The notes beneath the pieces are model-generated. The model did no database searches, was not told the DNA's origin, and saw nothing but the letters and a program-made list of their open reading frames with translations. Shown here in pieces: positions 25,266 to 34,462 of a stretch of DNA of 64,000 nt. Source of the stretch: an uncultured Flavobacteriales bacterium (GTDB lineage: Bacteria > Bacteroidota > Bacteroidia > Flavobacteriales > Schleiferiaceae); assembly GCA_905478295.1 (NCBI GenBank), contig CAJQHZ010000002.1:27607-91606 (forward strand), read 5' to 3'. The first letter of the stretch is position 1. Each line of letters opens with the position of its first letter. Made by a program: the position numbers and the translations under genes.

Positions 25266-27745
25266 TGTATTACAGTATTTTATTGTTATTATTTAGTGTT
25301 GTTGAGGCTATTTTACTAGCGCTGTACAACCATTATTTCATTCCAGAGCTTTTTGCATTTAGAAAGATAGTAGGAATCCTACTGGTACTGACTTTAGTTG
25401 CTTTCTTATTTTGGCCAATTCGTTATGTGATACAAGCAATATGGAGTAATTACTATTCCTTAAATCGTGTAGCCAAGAGTTTAAAGAGTTATGATAATGG
25501 AAGGCTCGATGAACTAACAGGTTTATCTAAAAACGAGTTGGATAAGTGGGCACAAGCTGTTGTATTAAAAAAGGTCTACTTAGAATTACCTGTGTTTAAA
25601 AAGACACTAAAAAAAAACATACCTTTTTCCACGATAAATTGGGCACTAGCACTTTTAGTGTTAACAATCTTAGTAAGTCCAAAATCAATTTTAACTGAAG
25701 GTAAGGATGAGATTGTTAGCGGTACCTACACACGTGAGGCTATTTTACTAGATATAAAAGATACTGTTCATACGTTATTCAATGAAGTTTTAGAGTTGAA
25801 TCATCCCCAACTTACGCCTTTTTATAAAGGGAGTATTACCGAAAGAGTATTGATAAGGAAAAACGAAACGATCGATTGGGAACTCAATGGTCGTTTTTAC
25901 CAAAACCAAAGAATTATTTGTGACAGCATCCCAAAATTAACCTCATGGAGCGCATATATAGAACCACCGAAATATCTCAATCTATCTAGTTACACTGCCC
26001 GGGACACTATAAAAGCATTTAAAGGCTCGACTATATCCCTAGCCTATCAAGGTGTGCTAAGAGATAAAATTAGAATCAATGTTTCACGTGAAACAAAGGA
26101 AGAGGCTTTTGTATGGGACGGAGGGGGTATTGAATTAAGTACAGATTATTGGAGGAGAGTTTTACCGAGCATATTAATAGAAGATTTACCACCAACAATC
26201 ACCGTGGTTAGAAACACGAATGATTCACTCATGCTGCTTGTGAATGATGATTATGGGATAAAGAATATTGAATTAGAAAATGAGCAAATTATTAGTAAGG
26301 GTGTGCGTGCAATTATAAAAATTGCTTGGAACGCAAACACAACAATAAAAATAAAAGCGACGGATAAAAACAACGGGGTGAGCCAAAGAGAAGTGCGAAG
26401 ACCCTCTCTTAGCGCAACGCAACTGTTAGCAGCAGCCTCTGATCAAACGCTCCGAAAATCTTCTACTGAAAACAAAACGGAGACACTAAAAAAGTTTAGA
26501 ACGCAAAAGCAATTAGAAAGAGAATCACGAGAGGAACTAACTAATGAGGCAGTTAAGAATAGGCGCTATCCGACGAAAGAAGAATTAGAGAAAGAGCCGT
26601 TAGAAAGACTACTTGAGCGGTTAGACGAGTTATGGCGGATGGAAGAGGCCGTTGAATTATTAAGTAAAGTAGATTCATTACGCAACAAAGAACTCGACAG
26701 TGCTTTAGTAACCGCCGCTGCCGCTTTAGAAGAGCTTAGTCGTAAGGAGACAAAAGAACCTGTGGATCTTATGAAGAACATTAAGAAGGAAGGTAAAACC
26801 AGGGAAGAACAAGCGCAAGAGGCAAGCAAAAAGCTAAAAGAGCTGTTAGCAAACGAAGTAGCTGAGGTACAAGAAGATAATGTATCAAGAATTAAGCGTC
26901 TTCTAAAAAACGGCTGGGTGATAAGTGTTTTTCAAGAGAGTTTACAAGAGTTGTCTTTAGCCGTCAATAAAGCACGATCGCAGCAATTAGTATTATCAAA
27001 CGAAAAGGCAATTAAAGATAGTTTAGACCTGTTATTAATACACGAACCGAAATTAGACCAACTGCTATCCGAAAAACGTACGGCATTAGAACGTGCGATG
27101 CAATCGCTTGAAACAAAATCTATTAACGGCAAGGACATAGCGTCTGATGTGGGTTACGCGGTCGCGGCTTTAAATGATATTAACCAAACCCTATACCTTC
27201 TTTTAGAGAGCGAGAAATCGAATTTAAATCAAGCAAAAAAGAATTGTAAGAAAGGAAAACCAGGATCCTCAGGAAAACCGGCATCAGCCGGAAAAGGGAA
27301 AGAAGGCGAAAAAGGATTATCTAAACCATCAAAGAAGCCGGGAGGAAGAGAAAAAGGAAAGTCGGGAGAACCAAAGAAGGGCAAAAATGGAACAAAACCC
27401 GGTTCGACAGGGAGGCCCGGGGAAAAAGAGCTGTTAAAGCGAATAGAAGCGGCAAGTGAAGCCATAGAAAAACAAGGAGAGCGCACTGGAAAGGTGAATG
27501 ATGATCTTGAACGAATGAAGAAAGAGCTGCTGTTCAACACCGATATTTCTTCTGAAGATTTAAACGAGCTAGAAGACCGCTTATGGCGTGTGGAAGAGAG
27601 TGTGTTTAACAAAAAGGAATTGGGGGATTTGCGGGATAGTGAATCAGGCGATGAATCAAATTCGCAAGAAGGAGAAGCCATTGATTTTAAGGTGTTAGAA
27701 TCTAAAGAGACCGACTTACCTTTGCCTGTACTGAAGAAGCGATAA
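25208..27745 (+). CDS. DUF4175-type membrane protein
   Basis: Large protein of 845 residues found next to ybeY and mnmG in many Flavobacteriia; function unknown. There are two N-terminal membrane segments (about residues 19-42 and 52-76), a third near 145-160, then a periplasmic-looking beta-rich part. A long charged coiled-coil region follows (about 400-670), then a Gly/Lys/Pro/Ser low-complexity stretch of about 60 residues (near 680-740) and an acidic C-terminus. A perfect parS 16-mer is embedded in frame at 26080-26095 (encoding NVSRET). The start overlaps the divergent lipoprotein gene; ybeY follows after 2 bp. Confidence 0.8.
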   Translation: MTELQELQRFLRVVYLRKSLYYSILLLLFSVVEAILLALYNHYFIPELFAFRKIVGILLVLTLVAFLFWPIRYVIQAIWSNYYSLNRVAKSLKSYDNGRLDELTGLSKNELDKWAQAVVLKKVYLELPVFKKTLKKNIPFSTINWALALLVLTILVSPKSILTEGKDEIVSGTYTREAILLDIKDTVHTLFNEVLELNHPQLTPFYKGSITERVLIRKNETIDWELNGRFYQNQRIICDSIPKLTSWSAYIEPPKYLNLSSYTARDTIKAFKGSTISLAYQGVLRDKIRINVSRETKEEAFVWDGGGIELSTDYWRRVLPSILIEDLPPTITVVRNTNDSLMLLVNDDYGIKNIELENEQIISKGVRAIIKIAWNANTTIKIKATDKNNGVSQREVRRPSLSATQLLAAASDQTLRKSSTENKTETLKKFRTQKQLERESREELTNEAVKNRRYPTKEELEKEPLERLLERLDELWRMEEAVELLSKVDSLRNKELDSALVTAAAALEELSRKETKEPVDLMKNIKKEGKTREEQAQEASKKLKELLANEVAEVQEDNVSRIKRLLKNGWVISVFQESLQELSLAVNKARSQQLVLSNEKAIKDSLDLLLIHEPKLDQLLSEKRTALERAMQSLETKSINGKDIASDVGYAVAALNDINQTLYLLLESEKSNLNQAKKNCKKGKPGSSGKPASAGKGKEGEKGLSKPSKKPGGREKGKSGEPKKGKNGTKPGSTGRPGEKELLKRIEAASEAIEKQGERTGKVNDDLERMKKELLFNTDISSEDLNELEDRLWRVEESVFNKKELGDLRDSESGDESNSQEGEAIDFKVLESKETDLPLPVLKKR
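26080..26095. other. parS (ParB-binding) site, perfect 16-bp palindrome
   Basis: TGTTTCACGTGAAACA, identical to the bacterial parS consensus TGTTNCACGTGAAACA, lies inside the DUF4175 coding sequence about 2 kb to the right of the candidate origin. A 16-bp perfect match is not expected by chance, and parS sites cluster around oriC. Confidence 0.9.
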
Positions 27746-27747
27746 GT

Positions 27748-28143
27748 ATGAGTATAGATACAGGTTTGGTAGACAGTGTAAAGAGTGCTATACATAAGCT
27801 CTACCCAACCACGCGTCTAAAAAAAATAGATGTTTATGGAGTATCAGACGAAGAGCTGCTGTCCATAAATAAAAAGCACCTAGAACACGATTACTATACT
27901 GATATTATAACGTTTGACTACTCAAGGGGCAATAAGATCAGTGGTGAATTGTATGTGAGTTTAGAACGCGTTGAGGAAAACGCGTTGGCCCTAGGTTTGA
28001 GATATGAGTCTGAACTAAGAAGGGTGGTTGCGCACGGCATTCTACATTTGATAGGATTTAAAGACAAGACAGAAGAAGAAGAAAAAGCGATGCGCAGTAA
28101 AGAAGATGAGGTATTGGCTTATATAGATAAATATGGTTCTTGA
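27748..28143 (+). CDS. ybeY: Endoribonuclease YbeY (rRNA maturation factor)
   Basis: Zinc-dependent RNase needed for 16S rRNA 3'-end processing and ribosome quality control; 131 residues. The metal site is [14 protein letters not shown]: two histidines of HGxLHLxG are present, while the third canonical histidine (YDH) is replaced, leaving an Asp one position along. ELYVSLERV and DIITFDYS upstream are typical. It overlaps mnmG by 11 bp and follows DUF4175 by 2 bp. Confidence 0.9.
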   Translation: MSIDTGLVDSVKSAIHKLYPTTRLKKIDVYGVSDEELLSINKKHLEHDYYTDIITFDYSRGNKISGELYVSLERVEENALALGLRYESELRRVVAHGILHLIGFKDKTEEEEKAMRSKEDEVLAYIDKYGS

Positions 28144-29986
28144 CGAAAAATATGATGTAATTGTAGTTGGTGGCGGTCATGCTGGTTGCGAGGCAGCATA
28201 CAGCGCAGCGAAAATGGGCGCTAATGTGCTCATGATTACAATGAATATGCAGACCATTGGACAAATGAGTTGCAACCCAGCTATGGGAGGAGTAGCAAAA
28301 GGCCAGATTGTGCGAGAGATAGACGCCCTTGGGGGAGGTAGTGCACGCATAACAGATAAAAGCATGATACAATTTCGTATGCTCAACAGGAGTAAGGGCC
28401 CCGCTATGTGGAGCCCCCGTGTTCAGAGTGACCGTATGTTGTTTGCGCAGTATTGGAGAGAGCTCCTAGAAGAAACACCTGGACTGAATATGTTTCAGGA
28501 TATGGTAACAGGATTAAACGTAAGTGACAACACCGTTCACGGGGTAAGAACAGCGTTAGGTCTGACTTTTGAGGCGCAAACGGTTGTGCTTACCTCAGGT
28601 ACGTTCATGAATGGCCTTATTCATGTTGGTGATCAGAATTTTGGCGGTGGTAGAGCGGGAGAACGCGCGAGCACGGGTATAACCGAAGAGTTAGTGGCCA
28701 TGGGTTTTGAAGCGGGAAGAATGAAGACGGGCACCCCGCCGAGAATAGATGGCCGCTCTTTGGATTTCTCAGTTATGGAAGAGCAGCCCGGCGATGAGCG
28801 CCCAGGTCAATTTAGTTTTGAGGGCGACTATGCGCTCAAAAAACAAAGAAGTTGTTGGATAACACACACCTCTCAAGAGGTCCACGATGTTCTTAAGAAA
28901 GGTTTCGACCGATCGCCATTGTTTAACGGGTCGATTCGAGGAACCGGCCCACGATACTGCCCATCCATTGAGGATAAAATTGACCGCTTTTCAGATAAAA
29001 CGTCGCATCAAATTTTCGTGGAGCCTGAAGGGTGGAATACGGTAGAGGTCTATGTAAACGGCTTTAGCTCTAGCTTGCCTGTGGAAATTCAATATGAGGC
29101 TTTACATAAAGTGAAAGGGTTCGAAAAGGCTAAGTTTTTCCGACCCGGGTATGCGATAGAATACGACTATTTCCCCCCCACACAACTTAAACACACGCTT
29201 GAAACGAAACTGGTGAGCGGCTTGTATTTTGCGGGCCAAATCAACGGAACCACGGGTTATGAGGAGGCCGCGTGTCAAGGACTCATGGCTGGGGTAAATG
29301 CAGTTTTAAAAACCAGAGGGGACGCACCCTTCATATTAGGCAGAAACGATGCTTACATTGGCGTGCTGATTGATGATCTTATCACCAAAGGCACGGAAGA
29401 GCCCTATAGAATGTTTACTTCTAGAGCGGAATACAGGTTGTTATTACGTCAGGACAATGCAGATATAAGACTGACGAAATTAGGCCATGAAATTGGCTTA
29501 GCCTCGAACAAGCGAATTGCGATTCTTGACGAAAAAGAACGACTAATAGCGGATGGAAATAAAGCGCTAGAGAAAAACTTACCTCTAAACTTTATAAACC
29601 AAGTTTTAGAAGAAAAAGGAGAGAAAAAAGCTTCTGAAAAAATTAAGACACGGAAACTAGTGGCACGTCCAAACCTAGGGCTAAAAGATTTCAGCGCTAG
29701 GTTGGAAGTGGCAAATTGGTGGCAGCCCGAGGTTATAGAACAACTAGAAATTGATATCAAATACGGCGGATATATACAACGAGAGCGCGAGAGTGTAGCA
29801 AAAATGAAACGCTTAAACAACAAGGCTATACCGGAGAAATTTGATTACGATAAGGTAAAGGGCTTAAGTTATGAGGGCAGAGATAAGCTTAAAACGATAG
29901 AGCCAGCGACGATAGCACAAGCATCCCGAATAAGCGGTATAAGTCAAAGCGATATACATGTATTACTCATTTATATGGGTAGGTAA
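28133..29986 (+). CDS. mnmG: tRNA uridine-5-carboxymethylaminomethyl modification enzyme MnmG (GidA)
   Basis: FAD-dependent enzyme that, with MnmE, builds the 5-carboxymethylaminomethyl group on wobble uridine 34 of tRNAs. The 617-residue length is normal. The FAD motif [12 protein letters not shown] (about residues 11-22), [22 protein letters not shown] and the C-terminal [13 protein letters not shown] tail are clear. It starts inside the 3' end of ybeY. In many bacteria this gene (gidA) flanks the origin, which fits the parS sites on both sides of it. Confidence 0.97.
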   Translation: MVLDEKYDVIVVGGGHAGCEAAYSAAKMGANVLMITMNMQTIGQMSCNPAMGGVAKGQIVREIDALGGGSARITDKSMIQFRMLNRSKGPAMWSPRVQSDRMLFAQYWRELLEETPGLNMFQDMVTGLNVSDNTVHGVRTALGLTFEAQTVVLTSGTFMNGLIHVGDQNFGGGRAGERASTGITEELVAMGFEAGRMKTGTPPRIDGRSLDFSVMEEQPGDERPGQFSFEGDYALKKQRSCWITHTSQEVHDVLKKGFDRSPLFNGSIRGTGPRYCPSIEDKIDRFSDKTSHQIFVEPEGWNTVEVYVNGFSSSLPVEIQYEALHKVKGFEKAKFFRPGYAIEYDYFPPTQLKHTLETKLVSGLYFAGQINGTTGYEEAACQGLMAGVNAVLKTRGDAPFILGRNDAYIGVLIDDLITKGTEEPYRMFTSRAEYRLLLRQDNADIRLTKLGHEIGLASNKRIAILDEKERLIADGNKALEKNLPLNFINQVLEEKGEKKASEKIKTRKLVARPNLGLKDFSARLEVANWWQPEVIEQLEIDIKYGGYIQRERESVAKMKRLNNKAIPEKFDYDKVKGLSYEGRDKLKTIEPATIAQASRISGISQSDIHVLLIYMGR

Positions 29987-29987
29987 T

Positions 29988-30003
29988 GGTTTCACGTGAA
30001 ACA
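29988..30003. other. Second parS site, 15 of 16 bases
   Basis: GGTTTCACGTGAAACA differs from the consensus only in the outermost base. It starts two bases after the mnmG stop codon (29984-29986) and ends two bases before the methyltransferase ATG at 30006, so it fills the intergenic gap. Confidence 0.88.
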
Positions 30004-30005
30004 AT

Positions 30006-30887
30006 ATGAGAGAGGAATTAAAACATTGCCCCGCGTGCCTGGGAAAGACGATATCGTTTAAACATACGGTTAAAGACCATAGCACCAGCAAAGAAGAATT
30101 TGATATTTGGTCTTGCAAAGAATGCAGCCACTTGTTTACGAACCCGCGTGTTAAGGAGGATTTTGTAGGACCCTACTATGACAACCCCGATTATATTAGC
30201 CACACAGATGACGCTACTTCGGTCTTTTCAAAAGTGTACCAAACTTTACGAGGAATCAACCTTAACTGGAAGTACGGGTACGTTGCAAAATATGCTAAGG
30301 GAAAATCACTTTTAGACTATGGTTGTGGTACCGGTCAGTTTCTTGAGAAAATGGTCCACAAGGGATACAGTGTTCAGGGTGTGGAAATAAACCGCGCCGC
30401 TCGTACAAAAGCCGCTAAGTTTGGAAACGTTTTCGGCTCTATAGAAGAAGTAAAAGCACCTGTAGACTCTATAACGATGTGGCATGTATTAGAGCACGTT
30501 TATGATCTAAACGAATTACTCGAGGGATTTAAGGCGAAGATGTCGGATAGCGCCACCTTGATTATTGCTGTTCCAAATCCTGAAAGCCATGATGCAGGGC
30601 ACTATGGCGCACATTGGGCAGCTTGGGACACACCTATACACGTTCACCACTTTACAAAGAAGAGCATGAAGAGCGCAGTAGAGCGCAACGGTTTTAAGCT
30701 TCACGGGGTGCTGCCAATGTCTTTAGACAGTTATTACATAAGCCTAATCAGTGAACAGTATAAAGAGGAGGCTCCAACTAAGAAGATAAAGCATTGGTTG
30801 AAGGGTCTTATACAAGGCACAATCAGCAATATAAAAGGAGGAAAAGACAACAAGAGCTCCTTGATATACATCTTTAAGAAGGTTTAG
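30006..30887 (+). CDS. Class I SAM-dependent methyltransferase with N-terminal zinc-ribbon-like cysteines
   Basis: Protein of 293 residues. Two CxxC pairs near the N-terminus (CPACLG, residues 8-13, and CKECSH, near residue 36) suggest a zinc ribbon. The SAM-binding loop is LLDYGCGTGQFLEK near residue 103, followed by GVEIN and by MWHVLEHV. This arrangement is that of the Methyltransf_23-type proteins that often modify sugars or lipids. Its last 4 bp overlap the convergent holB gene. The substrate is unknown. Confidence 0.87.
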   Translation: MREELKHCPACLGKTISFKHTVKDHSTSKEEFDIWSCKECSHLFTNPRVKEDFVGPYYDNPDYISHTDDATSVFSKVYQTLRGINLNWKYGYVAKYAKGKSLLDYGCGTGQFLEKMVHKGYSVQGVEINRAARTKAAKFGNVFGSIEEVKAPVDSITMWHVLEHVYDLNELLEGFKAKMSDSATLIIAVPNPESHDAGHYGAHWAAWDTPIHVHHFTKKSMKSAVERNGFKLHGVLPMSLDSYYISLISEQYKEEAPTKKIKHWLKGLIQGTISNIKGGKDNKSSLIYIFKKV

Positions 30888-31972
30888 TTACCACGGAAGG
30901 CACTGTGAAGCGCATACGAGGTGTGTGTCAATGTTGTTTTTACATGGATGTTTCTTTCTAGATCCAGTAGACAAGAGCTAAGCGATTGTGTTATATCTGC
31001 GGCACCTTTTGGAACCACGGCGCTACTTAATTTCTGAACGTTTATTTCGCCGAGGTCTGTTGCGTTAGTAGAGGTGTTTTGCACGTTGTGATAAAACCCA
31101 CGCTCTAAAAAGTGTAAAGACCTTAATATCAGTGTTTTAACCGATTCTTTTGGTAGAGAAGCAAGCTCGTTAACTGCGGATGTGATTTCTACAGGCACAC
31201 CCTTGTAGCAGGTTCTCATCCATTCGGCAAAACGATCAATTTGAGTACTCTCGGGATCATCATAAGCGGTTATTGCGGCTCCCAGATTGGGTGCGAAGAC
31301 CATGCTTAATAATCTTTTTGTTTGTCCCGGGCTGTTCGCGAAGTGTTGGTTGAACGAAGATTCATTTAGGGGTTTGCAAGACCAGGGCGCGCATCTCGAC
31401 ACTATCGTAGGAAGAAGCTTGTTCTTTCTGTGTGAAACCAGTATAATAAATGTATTTGGCAGCGGCTCCTCTATGAGCTTTAACAGCTTATTTGATGCAG
31501 CGGCTTTGATCTGCTCAGGCATCCAGATAATTAAGACTCTGTTACCCCCTTCAGCCGCGGTTAAGCTTAGTTTTTGCTGAAGGTTTTGAATCTCTTTTAC
31601 AGGGATTTGTAATTGTTGATTTTTACTGGTGATTTGTCTTTGCCAACTATCGGGATCGAGAAACGGGTTTTTCAAAAGTGCGCTTCTAAACTCTTTTAAA
31701 AAGTCGTCTGCCGTACCCGTGTTTCCCCCACTTACGAAAGGAAAGGTAAAGTTCAAATCGGGATGTTCTAGTTTCTCAACTCTTTTGCAGCTTCGGCAAG
31801 TTCCGCAAGCTGTGTTTGTTTTACACAGAAGTATAGCTGAGAGCCTTAGTGCAATGCCTAAAGGATCTTCGCCGGCGCCGCCATAAATAAGATTTGCGTG
31901 ATGCAGTTTTTTGCCACCGTGTGCAGCAAATAATTGGTCCATCAAATCTTGGTTGTTATATATGCTGAACAT
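30884..31972 (-). CDS. holB: DNA polymerase III subunit delta' (HolB-like)
   Basis: Clamp-loader subunit of 362 residues. A cysteine cluster (CKTNTACGTCRSCKR, about residues 50-64) is the zinc module of the clamp-loader AAA+ family, followed by HPDL. The expected P-loop position reads IYGGAGEDPLGIA and lacks the GKT/S lysine, as is common for delta', which does not hydrolyse ATP. LLKLIEEPLPNTFIIL and SRCAPW (in place of SRCQ) are also typical. The gene is convergent with the methyltransferase gene and divergent from pgk. Confidence 0.87.
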   Translation of the reverse strand: MFSIYNNQDLMDQLFAAHGGKKLHHANLIYGGAGEDPLGIALRLSAILLCKTNTACGTCRSCKRVEKLEHPDLNFTFPFVSGGNTGTADDFLKEFRSALLKNPFLDPDSWQRQITSKNQQLQIPVKEIQNLQQKLSLTAAEGGNRVLIIWMPEQIKAAASNKLLKLIEEPLPNTFIILVSHRKNKLLPTIVSRCAPWSCKPLNESSFNQHFANSPGQTKRLLSMVFAPNLGAAITAYDDPESTQIDRFAEWMRTCYKGVPVEITSAVNELASLPKESVKTLILRSLHFLERGFYHNVQNTSTNATDLGEINVQKLSSAVVPKGAADITQSLSSCLLDLERNIHVKTTLTHTSYALHSAFRGN

Positions 31973-32030
31973 CTAATGTAGAGTGAAAATTGGGTAGTAA
32001 ATTGGGCGCTGAATTAACACTCAAAAATAT

Positions 32031-33212
32031 ATGAAAAGCTTCGACTTTAAAGATAAGAAAGTTCTAATCCGCGTTGACTTTAACGTACCGCAGGATGAAA
32101 ACCTTGCTGTGACTGACAATACACGAATCATGGCAGCGGCACCAACGATAAAAAAAGTGTTGGCTGAAGGTGGAATCCCTGTTTTGATGAGCCATTTAGG
32201 CCGTCCAGGCGGAGAGCGAGTTCCTAAAATGTCTTTGAGTGCCTTGGTTGATGAAGTAGAGAAGGCTGTTGGGGCCACAGTTCATTTTGCAGAAGACTGT
32301 ATCGGCGATGTCGCCGCCGCCGCAGTTGCTAAAGCAAAGGCAGGAGAAGCGGTTTTATTGGAGAACCTACGTTATTACAAAGAAGAGACGACTGGCGATA
32401 AGGGATTTGCTGAAGCATTAGCAGCATTAGGCGATATCTATTTGAACGACGCCTTTGGGACAGCCCATAGGGCGCACGCTTCAACAGCGATTGTAGCGCA
32501 ATTTTTCTCAACAGAGAACAAAGGATTCGGCGACTTGATGAATGCCGAGGTAGAAAGCATTTCAAAAGCTTTAGGCAGCGATCGTGATTCGACTGTTGCG
32601 ATAATTGGCGGCGCTAAGGTTAGCTCAAAAATTGGCGTTATTACCAATATGATTGATAACGTTGGTACTGTGATAATAGGCGGCGGTATGGGTTTTACGT
32701 TTGTGAAGGCCATGGGTGGCGCCATAGGAACGTCTTTAGTCGAAGACGATAAGCTGGATTTAGCGAAGCAACTTATTGTGGAAGCCAAAGCGAAGGGATG
32801 TAATCTTTTGATTCCTGTGGACACGCTTATAACGAAAGACTTTGCGGACACGCCAGCCGAACGCGTTTGTCCTATAGGTGAGATTCCTGAGGGTTATATG
32901 GGCTTAGACAATGGTCCGCAAAGTGTTGTAAACGCTTTAGAGGCATTGGCATCGAGCAAAACCATTATTTGGAACGGCCCTATGGGCGTGTTTGAATTTG
33001 AGAATTACGCAGGCGGAACAAAAGCCGTAGCGCAAGCAGTGGCGGACGCAACAGCAAACGGCGCGTTCTCACTTATTGGTGGAGGCGACAGTGTCGCTGC
33101 GGTGAATAAATTCGGCTATTCCGAAAAGGTAAGCTACATCAGTACTGGTGGTGGAGCGATGTTAGAGTTTCTTGAAGGCAAAACACTTCCTGGGGTAGCT
33201 GCGCTGCGTTAA
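32031..33212 (+). CDS. pgk: Phosphoglycerate kinase
   Basis: Glycolytic enzyme that transfers phosphate from 1,3-bisphosphoglycerate to ADP. Length 393 residues. Clear marks are RVDFNVPQDE (about residues 13-22), LMSHLGRPGG, the FGTAHRAHAS loop, WNGPMGVFEFE and GGGDSVAAV with GGGAMLEFLEG near the C-terminus. A near-consensus -7 element TAAATTGG lies at 31998-32005. The final 4 bp overlap the convergent cvpA-like gene. Confidence 0.97.
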   Translation: MKSFDFKDKKVLIRVDFNVPQDENLAVTDNTRIMAAAPTIKKVLAEGGIPVLMSHLGRPGGERVPKMSLSALVDEVEKAVGATVHFAEDCIGDVAAAAVAKAKAGEAVLLENLRYYKEETTGDKGFAEALAALGDIYLNDAFGTAHRAHASTAIVAQFFSTENKGFGDLMNAEVESISKALGSDRDSTVAIIGGAKVSSKIGVITNMIDNVGTVIIGGGMGFTFVKAMGGAIGTSLVEDDKLDLAKQLIVEAKAKGCNLLIPVDTLITKDFADTPAERVCPIGEIPEGYMGLDNGPQSVVNALEALASSKTIIWNGPMGVFEFENYAGGTKAVAQAVADATANGAFSLIGGGDSVAAVNKFGYSEKVSYISTGGGAMLEFLEGKTLPGVAALR

Positions 33213-33682
33213 GCCGGTATCAAGCTTTCGCCGACACTAACGAAGTCGAGCAAGAAGGGATAACAAATAGAATCGGTCACCCACACCGGGTGGTTGAATC
33301 CAATGCCAACATGAATTTTCGTGTAAGCAAACGTTAAAAGGGTCAGCCAAAAACAGGCTTTAATTAGCCCAAATAAGGCGCCAAGCACCCTATTAATGCC
33401 ACCAAGCATAATGGAACGAAGTATTTTGTCTAGGAGCTTGCCGAGCATCATCACAATTAGGTAGAAACCCAGGAAAATGATTACGTACGAAACCAATTGA
33501 ATGTACTTTTCTCCGACAAAAGCAGATATATACGGCTGCACCTGAGCATGAAACAGAAAAGAGACGGCGACACCGCCTATTACGGCGACGATTCCGGCAA
33601 TTTCTTTTACAAAGCCTTTCCATATACCTTTAGCAACAAGAAAGGCGCAGAAAACAACGATAACAAGGTCTAGTCCAACCAT
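33209..33682 (-). CDS. CvpA family membrane protein
   Basis: Integral membrane protein of 157 residues with four predicted membrane segments (about 3-20, 26-45, 64-84 and 103-122). LDLVIVVFCAFLVAKGIWKGFVKE at its start has the CvpA pattern of a hydrophobic helix followed by G-x-x-K-G-F. Homologues are linked to colicin V production and purine-related processes, but the molecular role is not known. It is transcribed towards pgk and its stop overlaps the pgk stop. Confidence 0.85.
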   Translation of the reverse strand: MVGLDLVIVVFCAFLVAKGIWKGFVKEIAGIVAVIGGVAVSFLFHAQVQPYISAFVGEKYIQLVSYVIIFLGFYLIVMMLGKLLDKILRSIMLGGINRVLGALFGLIKACFWLTLLTFAYTKIHVGIGFNHPVWVTDSICYPFLLDFVSVGESLIPA

Positions 33683-33697
33683 AATGACGGCAAATTA

Positions 33698-34048
33698 ATG
33701 AGAAGCGAAGAATTAAAGCAGGATTGGGAGCGATTAGTGAAGAAACTTACGAAACAGTTTCCCGGAGACGGTGATTTAGATTTAGATGGAGTATTGCTAC
33801 TTATAGGCACGCAAGAGCTTCAAATGGGCTACATAAAAATGAAAAAGGACGTTAAAATCAACGTGCTTCATATTGCTATCTGCACCATTTTAGAACCGTT
33901 TGGTTATTACGAATTTGAAAAGCGAGACGACGAAGGTTGGCCGCACTTTAAATCACTAAAGCCACTACCAAATTTAAAAGCGGGTGAGCAAACGGTATTG
34001 ATGAAAGAAGCTGCTGTACAATATTTCAAATCGAACGGTTATGTATAA
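33698..34048 (+). CDS. Conserved hypothetical protein
   Basis: Soluble acidic protein of 116 residues, starting 15 bp from the divergent cvpA-like gene. It shows a helical N-terminus (SEELKQDWERLVKKL), a central DLDGVLLLIGTQEL and a basic C-terminal part with KEAAVQYFKSNGYV. I recognise it only as a type of small protein present in Flavobacteriales, without known domain. A strong bidirectional terminator follows immediately. Confidence 0.75.
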   Translation: MRSEELKQDWERLVKKLTKQFPGDGDLDLDGVLLLIGTQELQMGYIKMKKDVKINVLHIAICTILEPFGYYEFEKRDDEGWPHFKSLKPLPNLKAGEQTVLMKEAAVQYFKSNGYV

Positions 34049-34049
34049 A

Positions 34050-34074
34050 AAAAGCGGGCTAATAGCCCGCTTTA
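34050..34074. terminator. Bidirectional terminator
   Basis: AAAGCGGGCT and AGCCCGCTTT pair perfectly around AAT, with A-run before and TTT after. It ends the small plus-strand gene and the two minus-strand lipoprotein genes that converge on it. Confidence 0.85.
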
Positions 34075-34093
34075 AATTTATGTGGTGGTCGTG

Positions 34094-34462
34094 TTAGCAC
34101 CCGGGATCACTAGGATCGTAGGGTAACAGAACGATTTCTGTTTCTACAGTTTTGTTAGGCTCTAGTTTGATAAAGCCACAACCTATGTGTGTAAAAGGAT
34201 TTTCACCTCTTGTTCCTAAAACCTTAAACACAGCTTCATAATCATATTCGAATTCAACAACACCGTCAAGACCAGTCACACCTATGAAATAAGCTTCTTC
34301 GCGGTAGCCAGGAACATCAACAGAGGCTTCCACGGTTACGTTTTGTATAGCAACACCGTTAGGATTGGTGATTTTAATTCTAAAAGGATAAGTAGGGTTT
34401 TCTATCTGACACCCGGTAAGGAGCAGCGCTGAAAAAGCAAAAAGAGCAATAATACGTTTCAT
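34094..34462 (-). CDS. Small lipoprotein, carboxypeptidase-regulatory-like fold (tandem copy 2)
   Basis: Lipoprotein of 122 residues with lipobox LLTGC (cysteine about residue 18). The mature part looks like one immunoglobulin-like/CarboxypepD_reg-like beta domain: ITNPNGVAIQNVTVEAS resembles the start of such domains, and a cysteine pair (in HIGCG and at the C-terminal end) could form a disulfide. It overlaps the upstream paralogous gene by one base. Role unknown; probably displayed on the periplasmic or outer-membrane side. Confidence 0.75.
   Translation of the reverse strand: MKRIIALFAFSALLLTGCQIENPTYPFRIKITNPNGVAIQNVTVEASVDVPGYREEAYFIGVTGLDGVVEFEYDYEAVFKVLGTRGENPFTHIGCGFIKLEPNKTVETEIVLLPYDPSDPGC

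Noticed and set aside
27229..27795. 188-residue Ser/Phe-rich frame antisense to the DUF4175 3' end
   Set aside because: A shadow of the biased Gly/Lys/Glu coding strand; composition mirrors it and there is no independent start context.
32438..32851. 137-residue frame antisense to pgk
   Set aside because: Lies entirely inside the well-supported pgk gene and has no domain of its own.
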